From positions 1-64,000 of the forward strand of contig JANMDQ010000026.1 of assembly GCA_031376385.1 (NCBI GenBank): a stretch of DNA of 64,000 bases. The letters run 5' to 3'. The translations under genes were made by a program, and so were the position numbers. This stretch comes from Aquisediminimonas sp031376385 (GTDB lineage: Bacteria > Pseudomonadota > Alphaproteobacteria > Sphingomonadales > Sphingomonadaceae). Within the stretch, counting starts at the first letter, position 1. The number at the start of each line of letters is the position of its first letter. Below the pieces are notes generated by a model. It was not told the origin of the DNA. It saw only the letters and a program-made list of their open reading frames with translations, and searched no databases. Below are positions 58,197 to 64,000 of this stretch, piece by piece.

Positions 58197-59141
58197 CTAT
58201 TCGGTAATATAGCCGACAGCCTGCCTTGGACGGCGGTCAACTTCAAGTTTGAAAACGCTGAAATCATTATAGTGGCCTGTGATTTCATGGATCAGGCGGT
58301 GGGGCACAACCGCTGCCAGATCGCAATCTGCATAGGCAATGCCGGCCTTGCTCCGCAGGGGCTCACTGACCCACTTTCCGTCCGGTCCCATCACGCCCGA
58401 AATACAGTTCAAACTGTTTTCGGGGAAAGCTATGCCTAGTTTCTGTGCAACTTCGGGAACGCCAAATTCAGACACGCCGATTGAGAATAACTTCCCTTCA
58501 TAAGCATGGGGGGCAACAGACAAGGTAAACTCCGTCTCGTCATTAAATTCACCACCGAGCAACGCCACTGAAGGAAAGTTTGCCACATGAATGCGCTCTC
58601 CCATGTCAAGCAGCGCGAACCGGGCGAGCGTGTTGATATTCTCGCCACAGCATAAAGTGCCTAGCCCGCCAAAAGGCGTATCAAACACACTGAGCGTCGA
58701 TCCATCGCCGCCTGCCCAGGCCTGCTTTTCGCTGACGGTTGGAATGAGCTTGCGGTGTTTGCCCAACACCTGACCCTTGGGTCCGAAGACAACATTAGTG
58801 TTGTAAAGAGTGCCAATCCGTCCGGCATCGCGCTCTGTAATGCCAACCACAGCGGTAACGCCCAATTCGCCGCAGACTTTGGCAATGGCGGCAACTTCTG
58901 GTCCGTCCATCGATACGGCCTGATCTTGCAGTGTCATTTGCCAGCCCATGGACTGGTTGAACGGAAGGGAGAAGACCCAATAAGGAAAGCCGGGTATGAA
59001 ACTCTCTGGGAATGCGATGATGTCAGCGCCGCCCGCCGCTGCCGTGCGGAGCAACGCAATCACCTTGTCAGTGGTTGCCGCCCGGTCCATCCAGACCGGG
59101 CTTTCTTGCACTGCGGCGGCGCGAAATTTCGTTTCAGTCAT
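58197..59141 (-). CDS. Nitrilase (carbon-nitrogen hydrolase family)
   Basis: The 314-residue protein has the catalytic triad: Glu46 (IAFPESFIPG), Lys131 (GKHRKLIPT) and Cys175 (LCCGENINTL). The Cys region usually reads CWEN; here Gly replaces Trp, as seen in some nitrilases. It hydrolyses nitriles to acids and ammonia, or makes amides as a side product. It is coupled to the PPOX gene (27 bp apart) on the same strand and near the amidase. Indole-3-acetonitrile or another aryl-acetonitrile is an attractive but unproved substrate, given the IacA-like neighbour. Confidence 0.88.
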   Translation of the reverse strand: MTETKFRAAAVQESPVWMDRAATTDKVIALLRTAAAGGADIIAFPESFIPGFPYWVFSLPFNQSMGWQMTLQDQAVSMDGPEVAAIAKVCGELGVTAVVGITERDAGRIGTLYNTNVVFGPKGQVLGKHRKLIPTVSEKQAWAGGDGSTLSVFDTPFGGLGTLCCGENINTLARFALLDMGERIHVANFPSVALLGGEFNDETEFTLSVAPHAYEGKLFSIGVSEFGVPEVAQKLGIAFPENSLNCISGVMGPDGKWVSEPLRSKAGIAYADCDLAAVVPHRLIHEITGHYNDFSVFKLEVDRRPRQAVGYITE

Positions 59142-59155
59142 TCAGGGGCCTGGTT

Positions 59156-60130
59156 CTAAAGTCGGGCTTCAGCAAGTGTGACGGACGGCTTTTGCCCAAA
59201 GCGCATCTTGTACAGTTTGGAGAATTGACTGAAGTTGGCGAACCCAACCGCAAGAGCGGCTTCGCTCACTGATCTTGGCTTTACGCCTCGCTTTGCAAGA
59301 TTTCGCCGCGCCGCATCAAGGCGCATGTCACGCAGATAGCTCATCGGGCTGGTTCCGCGCCACCGCTGGAACCCATAGAATACGGTGCGAACACTCACGC
59401 CCGATGCATTCACGATGTCATCCATTGAGATTTCATTCTCAAAATTCGCGCGGAACATGTCCTCAACCCGTTTCACATAATAGGGCGCGGGGTTGCTATT
59501 GTGCTGCGCCATTTCAGAAGAACAGCTATGTTCAACCTCAGTCAGCAACATCATGATTAGGCTCTGTTCGAGATGATAAGCCACGTGCTGATTGGCAAAA
59601 ACACTCAATCCCGAAGACGGCGGGTTTTGCGGCAACTGCGCGAGATTACGGATCCAGTCGCTAATGCCAGGGTCCGCTGACAGGGCGTTAAAAATGACAT
59701 CGGTCGCGGGCTTGCGGCCCAATATTCTGCAAATCGCTTCGTCGATTTCCTTTTGCCCGATTCTGACGATGAACTGTTGGCAGCCACCCGTCCAATGCTC
59801 GGTGGCCTCTTGTTCGGGTTGCAGAATGAACACGCTTCCGGGATGCGCCGTGAAACTCTGCCGCCCACTGGTGACTTGGCAGGTGCCATCGACAACAAAG
59901 TGAAACGAGTGAAGAGCCGCCTTTTCAACCTTTCGAACTTTGAACGTATCTTTGTAATCGAGCTGGATCGAATGGATGATCAGACCGCCAACGTTTGAAA
60001 TCTGGTGATCGAATGAGCAAAATCCTGGCCGGATATCAATTTCAAACTTTTGCGTTCCCGGGTCACTGAGGATGTGATCGCAGCACAGTGACAGGTCCGT
60101 CGTGTGGAATGCCTGAGTGGAAAATGCCAT
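59156..60130 (-). CDS. AraC-family transcriptional regulator
   Basis: The 324-residue protein has a cupin-like sensing domain (AHPGSVFILQPEQEATEHW) and a C-terminal double HTH: DDIVNASGVSVRTVFYGFQR with the YGFQRWR stretch, then EAALAVGFANFSQFSKLYKM. It is a paralogue of the protein at 46347. The nitrilase gene starts 14 bp downstream of it, so it may be autoregulated with the nitrilase and PPOX genes. The likely inducer is an aromatic acid or nitrile product. Confidence 0.87.
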   Translation of the reverse strand: MAFSTQAFHTTDLSLCCDHILSDPGTQKFEIDIRPGFCSFDHQISNVGGLIIHSIQLDYKDTFKVRKVEKAALHSFHFVVDGTCQVTSGRQSFTAHPGSVFILQPEQEATEHWTGGCQQFIVRIGQKEIDEAICRILGRKPATDVIFNALSADPGISDWIRNLAQLPQNPPSSGLSVFANQHVAYHLEQSLIMMLLTEVEHSCSSEMAQHNSNPAPYYVKRVEDMFRANFENEISMDDIVNASGVSVRTVFYGFQRWRGTSPMSYLRDMRLDAARRNLAKRGVKPRSVSEAALAVGFANFSQFSKLYKMRFGQKPSVTLAEARL

Positions 60131-60234
60131 TGGTCTTGCCCGCCTCCTCTCGCCTCTATTCTCCAGAGTTTATCGAAGCGGCCCGACCCGCTCTATAAGT
60201 GGAGACCGATAGACCAAAGCATCATGCATTCTGT

Positions 60235-61755
60235 TCAACTGAGGGCAAGCGACATTTTACGAGGCTTGCGCTTTCTCAGGGTGAAATGGATGGACGTGGA
60301 ATCGCCGATCTTTGACTCCGCCCATATTTCGCCGCCGTGCCCCGTGATAATCGATTTCGATAAGATCAGGCCGATCCCGAAGTTTTCTGTTTTCGTCGAT
60401 GCTCGCGCTTGAAACAAGGTTTCGATCTGGCCCTTGTCCATCCCGATGCCACGGTCGGAGACGGTAAACTGGATCAGATTGGCCCCATATTCCTTCACGA
60501 GAATGCTGACCTTTCTGCGTTCGGGCTCAACCGCTTCCATGGACTGTACGGCATTGAGGATGAGGTTCAGGATCACTTGGCCAATGAGTGTCTTGTCGCA
60601 CCAGACAGACTGGTCCGTGGCTTTGATGTCGATTTCAATGATCGCGTTCCACTCTTTTGCCTGAAAAGTAATGAGGGATTCGATTTCGGCTAAAAGCTCT
60701 TCAACCTTCAGGATATGGCGGTTGACGGTTCCTCGCGAGGTAAAATCGCGTGTGCTTTTCATGATGCGTGACGCGCGCTCGGCCTCAGCCCCAATCTGCC
60801 CTAACGCCCATTTGAGGTCAGCATTCCCCGCCATTGCGTCCAATGTTCTGGCACAGCCCGCCGCATAATTCCGGATGGCTGCCACAGGTTGACCGAGCTC
60901 ATGGGCAATAGCCGACCCCAATTCGGCAACGGTGCGATACCGCGCTAGATATTGCATCTCTTCCAGCCTCTGTTGCGCATCCCGCTGTGCCTCAACCCGT
61001 GCTGTTACATCGCGGAAGTTGATCAGATATCCGCCCACATCATCGTGATGCCTTAGATCTTTCATGCTCGCCTCATGATGGCGATAATGGCCGTCTGCGT
61101 GACGAATGCGATATTCGATAGTGACTGTCGTATCGCTTTTCAGGGACAAGGTGCGAATATATTTCCGGAGCCGCTTAACGTCGTCAGGATGAATGAACAG
61201 ATCAACCTTTTTGCCGCAAAACTCGTCCTCCGAATACCCCAATATGGAAAATATCGACGGCGCGGCATAGAGAACCAACCCATCAGAATCCGCAATTAGA
61301 GTGCCGCCAAATGAGTCTGTCAGCAGCCGACGGAGTTGCTCTTCGCGCCGCTGTGCAATCAATTCAGGCCCAATGTCTCTTATTTGTACGACGACCAGCT
61401 TACGCCCGTTCCAATCCGGCAACGGAAAAGCCGTGGCTTCAATCGGCAACTCTTCATCATTGCGGTTGCGAATGCGCCATTTTGCGGTTTCACGCCCCTG
61501 CCTTACGGCGGCCAGCATTTTTTCAATGGCACGGTCGCTGCCATATTCGATTGACCGCGACATCAGGTCGGCGAGTGTCAGCGAAGGCATTTCATCTTGA
61601 GCATAGCCGTGAAGGGCTGCCGCAGCTTCATTAGCCCAGATCACGTCGCCGGTATTGGCATCATGAATGATGGCACATTGTTCGGAGTTGTTGAAAATAG
61701 TCTCGAAATTTAGGCCGTGCGGCATGGCTTCAGGCGCTGAATGCCGTATGGGCAC
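60235..61755 (-). CDS. PAS-domain sensor histidine kinase (cytosolic)
   Basis: The 506-residue protein has two PAS domains (about residues 18-125 and 142-262), a HisKA domain with SAIAHELGQPVAAIRNYAAG (phospho-acceptor His285), and a HATPase domain with LILNAVQSM and VSDRGIGMDKGQ. No membrane segment is seen, so it senses an intracellular signal. This layout is that of FixL-, TodS- or StyS-like kinases that switch on aromatic breakdown genes. The response regulator gene lies two bases upstream, so they are a pair. Confidence 0.9.
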   Translation of the reverse strand: MPIRHSAPEAMPHGLNFETIFNNSEQCAIIHDANTGDVIWANEAAAALHGYAQDEMPSLTLADLMSRSIEYGSDRAIEKMLAAVRQGRETAKWRIRNRNDEELPIEATAFPLPDWNGRKLVVVQIRDIGPELIAQRREEQLRRLLTDSFGGTLIADSDGLVLYAAPSIFSILGYSEDEFCGKKVDLFIHPDDVKRLRKYIRTLSLKSDTTVTIEYRIRHADGHYRHHEASMKDLRHHDDVGGYLINFRDVTARVEAQRDAQQRLEEMQYLARYRTVAELGSAIAHELGQPVAAIRNYAAGCARTLDAMAGNADLKWALGQIGAEAERASRIMKSTRDFTSRGTVNRHILKVEELLAEIESLITFQAKEWNAIIEIDIKATDQSVWCDKTLIGQVILNLILNAVQSMEAVEPERRKVSILVKEYGANLIQFTVSDRGIGMDKGQIETLFQARASTKTENFGIGLILSKSIITGHGGEIWAESKIGDSTSIHFTLRKRKPRKMSLALS

Positions 61756-61757
61756 GG

Positions 61758-62432
61758 TTATGTGCGCCAGCTTGGCATGTGGTTCAAAACATCTTTCACC
61801 AAGGCAGCAACAGATGGCGTTCTGAATTTCCGCTTTATGCTTGTGCGGTGAACATCCACCGTTTTTTCGCTGATCCCCAGTTCATAGGCGATGATTTTGC
61901 TTTGCTTGCCGCGCACGACTTCGTGCAGCACCTCCACCTCTCGCCTCGATAGCGATTGAAAGCGCGCTTCGAAACCGCCGCCTTCCAGCTTGCGGGCATA
62001 GTCTTGCTCGGCGATGGCAAGGGCACGCTTGATCAGCACCATCATATCCGAAGGATCATAGGGCTTTTCAATAAAATCAAACGCGCCGGCCTTAACCGCA
62101 TTGACAGCCATGCTGAGCGTGCCGTTCGCGGTGACGAAAACGACCGGCCAAGCAATTTTGCGTTCCAAAATAATCTCATAGAGATCAAGCCCTGAGATTA
62201 GCGGCATCCTGACATCGATTACGATGCAGCAAGGAAGTTCCGGATTAAAAGAGGCCAGAAAGGCCTCTGCTGATTGAAAGCATCGGGACTCGATATTGGA
62301 ACCACTAAGCAACCACGCAAGCGATGTTAAAATGCCCTCATCATCGTCAATCGCATAGACAATGGGTGTCACGCTGTGAGGGGTCGCTCCCTTGGAAAGC
62401 TGAGGCTGATTGAATGGGTTGAGGCTTGTCAC
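61758..62432 (-). CDS. FixJ/NarL-type response regulator
   Basis: The 224-residue protein has a receiver domain with Asp73 in CIVIDVRMPLISG as phosphorylation site and Lys in FIEKPYDPSD, and a C-terminal LuxR HTH (LSRREVEVLHEVVRGKQSKI, KTVDVHRTSIKRKF). It is the partner of the kinase encoded two bases downstream. StyR, TodT and FixJ belong to this group. Its ATG overlaps the stop of the aldolase gene upstream by four bases, so the pair is co-transcribed with the lower-pathway genes, which is a hint about what it controls. Confidence 0.9.
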   Translation of the reverse strand: MTSLNPFNQPQLSKGATPHSVTPIVYAIDDDEGILTSLAWLLSGSNIESRCFQSAEAFLASFNPELPCCIVIDVRMPLISGLDLYEIILERKIAWPVVFVTANGTLSMAVNAVKAGAFDFIEKPYDPSDMMVLIKRALAIAEQDYARKLEGGGFEARFQSLSRREVEVLHEVVRGKQSKIIAYELGISEKTVDVHRTSIKRKFRTPSVAALVKDVLNHMPSWRT

Positions 62433-63466
62433 TGCGCTTCATCACGAGCGCGGGCGAGATCAAGGGCCACATCTACGATCATATCTTCCTGTCCGCCTAC
62501 CATTTTTCGTTTGCCAACTTCCACCAGGATTGACCGGGTGTCGAGACCATAATCGGAAGCCGCCTTTTCAGCATGGCGCAGGAAACTGGAATAGACCCCG
62601 GCATATCCCAGTGTGAGCGTTTCGCGATCAACGCGGACGGGCCTGTCTTGCAATGGACGCACCAGATCCTCGGCCGCATCCATCAGAGCAAACAAATCAC
62701 AGCCATGGTTCCAACCGTAAATATCAGCTGTGGCTATAAACACTTCAAGCGGGGCGTTGCCTGCCCCGGCCCCCATCCCTGCAAGCGACGCGTCCACCCG
62801 GCAAATCCCGTTCTGCACGGCGATGACGGAATTGGCGACGCCGAGACTGAGGTTATGGTGGGCGTGAACGCCGCGTTGTGTTTCTGGCTTCAAAACTCTG
62901 TCATACGCTTGGCAGCGGGCAGCATAATCATCCATCGTCATCGCGCCGCCACTATCAGTTACATAAACACAATGAGCTCCGTAACTTTCCATCAGCACCG
63001 CCTGCTGTGCCAGGGCGTCGGGCGGCGACATATGGCTCATCATTAGAAAGCCTGAGACGTCCATGCCCAGAGTGCGCGCTGCTTCGATATGCTGCTTACT
63101 CACGTCCGCCTCGGTGCAATGCGTTGCGATGCGGACGGAGCGCACGCCCATTTCATAGGCGTGTTTGAGATCGTGGATCGTGCCGATCCCGGGCAGCAGC
63201 AGCGTTGTCAGGATGCTGTGTTCCAGCACCTCAGCCACGGCCCCTATCCAATCCCAATCGGTATGCGCCCCAAACCCGTAGTTGAAGCTGGAGCCTTGCA
63301 GACCGTCCCCGTGCGCCACTTCAATCGCATCGACCCCTGCCTTATCAAGCGCGGCTGCAATGGCGCGCACATGATCGAGGCCATATTGATGGCGGATCGC
63401 GTGCATCCCGTCACGCAGGGTTACGTCCTGGATGTAGAGTTTCTGGGTGGCGGGATCAAAGCTCAT
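62429..63466 (-). CDS. mhpE: 4-hydroxy-2-oxovalerate aldolase
   Basis: The 345-residue protein is the DmpG/MhpE/BphI-type class II aldolase. It has VTLRDGMHAIRHQYGLDHV, with Arg and Asp of the active site, GVHAHHNLSLGVANS for the Mn2+-binding His pair, and SYGAHCVYVTDSGGAMT. It splits 4-hydroxy-2-oxovalerate to pyruvate and acetaldehyde. In the family it forms a complex with the acetaldehyde dehydrogenase encoded just upstream, which takes over acetaldehyde through a tunnel. Start and stop overlap the neighbouring genes by four bases. It supplies the lower end of the meta-cleavage pathway. Confidence 0.93.
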   Translation of the reverse strand: MSFDPATQKLYIQDVTLRDGMHAIRHQYGLDHVRAIAAALDKAGVDAIEVAHGDGLQGSSFNYGFGAHTDWDWIGAVAEVLEHSILTTLLLPGIGTIHDLKHAYEMGVRSVRIATHCTEADVSKQHIEAARTLGMDVSGFLMMSHMSPPDALAQQAVLMESYGAHCVYVTDSGGAMTMDDYAARCQAYDRVLKPETQRGVHAHHNLSLGVANSVIAVQNGICRVDASLAGMGAGAGNAPLEVFIATADIYGWNHGCDLFALMDAAEDLVRPLQDRPVRVDRETLTLGYAGVYSSFLRHAEKAASDYGLDTRSILVEVGKRKMVGGQEDMIVDVALDLARARDEAQ

Positions 63467-64000
63467 GCGGCGGCTTGCTCGCGCATCCGCAGCGCGATTT
63501 TTTCCGCTGTTTTCATTGCAGCAGATGTCATGATGTCGAGGTTTCCCGCATAGGCAGGCAGATAATGCGCGGCACCCTCAACTTCGATGAAAATAGTAAC
63601 CTTCAGACCCGTGAAGCTTTCGCTCATCTCGGGAATGTGGAGCGGTTGATTGCCGCCAACCCGTTCGAACTGCACGGCTTGTTTTAATCGGTATCCGGGA
63701 ACGTAGCTTTGCACCTGCGCGATCATGGCTTCAATCGACGTTCGGATCGCATCCCGGTCAGCGTCGTCAGTCAGGCAGTAAACAGTGTCGCGCATAATAA
63801 GAGGCGGCTCTGCCGGGTTCAGCACAATGATCGCTTTACCGCGCCGTGCGCCACCCACTGTCACAATGGCCGCGCTTGTCGTTTCGGTAAATTCATCAAT
63901 GTTGGCACGGGTGCCTAGCCCGGCAGATTTCGATGCGATTGAGGCAACAATCTCTCCGTAATGCACGGGCGTCACGCGGTTTACAGCGGCAACGATCGGG
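63463..64000 (-). CDS. mhpF: Acetaldehyde dehydrogenase (acetylating), C-terminal part
   Basis: The frame is open to the window edge and encodes the C-terminal 179 or so residues. PVHYGEIVASIASKSAG with GTRANIDEFT, NPAEPPLIMRDTVYCL and the AHYLPAYAGNLDIMTSAAMKTAEK end (read in two pieces) match DmpF/BphJ/MhpF. The catalytic Cys and the NAD-binding region lie outside the window. It turns acetaldehyde plus CoA into acetyl-CoA. The stop overlaps the aldolase start by four bases, the fixed order of the bifunctional complex. Confidence 0.92.
   Translation of the reverse strand, partial: PIVAAVNRVTPVHYGEIVASIASKSAGLGTRANIDEFTETTSAAIVTVGGARRGKAIIVLNPAEPPLIMRDTVYCLTDDADRDAIRTSIEAMIAQVQSYVPGYRLKQAVQFERVGGNQPLHIPEMSESFTGLKVTIFIEVEGAAHYLPAYAGNLDIMTSAAMKTAEKIALRMREQAAA

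Overview
The window is a bacterial chromosome segment of about 64 kb, packed with genes for breaking down organic compounds. It most likely comes from an alphaproteobacterium of the sphingomonad group. This rests on the alphaproteobacterial 5S rRNA tail, the mix of TonB-dependent receptor, spinster-type MFS carrier, Rieske oxygenases and many short-chain dehydrogenases (SDRs), and palindromic intergenic repeats of a kind often met in sphingomonad genomes. The species cannot be named from the sequence alone.

Layout. (1) 1-1505: the 3' end of a 5S rRNA gene, an initiator tRNA-Met with its terminator, then a dead tyrosine integrase with three in-frame stops and no 3' end. This is the usual edge of an old integrated island. 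(2) 1528-22447: a catabolic block with three Rieske oxygenase alpha subunits, one Rieske ferredoxin, an MFS carrier, a thiolase paired with an OB-fold partner, an acyl-CoA synthetase, a TonB-dependent receptor, a LuxR regulator, five SDRs, an NmrA-like and an MDR reductase, a ThuA-like protein and a TIM-barrel protein. It looks like uptake, CoA activation, oxidation and C-C cleavage of a hydrophobic or ring compound. (3) 22680-27913: a leucine/isovalerate module (isovaleryl-CoA dehydrogenase and both methylcrotonyl-CoA carboxylase subunits) with a DUF4345-like membrane gene between the carboxylase genes. A palindromic element sits in frame inside the beta subunit, and the alpha subunit looks mosaic. 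(4) 28338-30763: two envelope proteins and a haloalkane dehalogenase. (5) 30869-35227: a damaged nitrate-assimilation locus (NasA, NirD, a NirB lacking its N-terminal half) joined to a fragment of an MFS gene on the other strand.

(6) 35340-64000: a second catabolic block. It holds a two-subunit Rieske dioxygenase, two acyl-CoA-dehydrogenase-fold flavin monooxygenases, a type I extradiol dioxygenase, a ring-fission-product hydrolase, a fumarylacetoacetase-family enzyme, a nitrilase, an amidase, a nitronate monooxygenase, and the meta-cleavage lower-pathway enzymes 4-hydroxy-2-oxovalerate aldolase and acetaldehyde dehydrogenase (the latter runs off the window). Embedded in it is a tight operon of a KPR-like reductase, a class II aldolase, a HisC-like aminotransferase, an HpaI-type aldolase, an aspartate-type aminotransferase and an amino-acid permease. 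Two related AraC regulators and a PAS histidine kinase with a FixJ/StyR-type response regulator provide control.

How it may work together (inference). Block 6 reads like a route for a nitrogen-bearing aromatic, possibly indole-like: nitrile or amide hydrolysis, flavin monooxygenation, Rieske dihydroxylation, extradiol ring cleavage, hydrolysis, then aldolase and aldehyde dehydrogenase to pyruvate and acetyl-CoA. The order monooxygenase / 119-residue protein / amidase recalls iacA-iacB-iacH of indole-3-acetate degradation, but here the product would enter a meta-cleavage route. No ferredoxin reductase gene was recognised for any Rieske oxygenase, so electrons must come from elsewhere in the genome or from an unrecognised gene.
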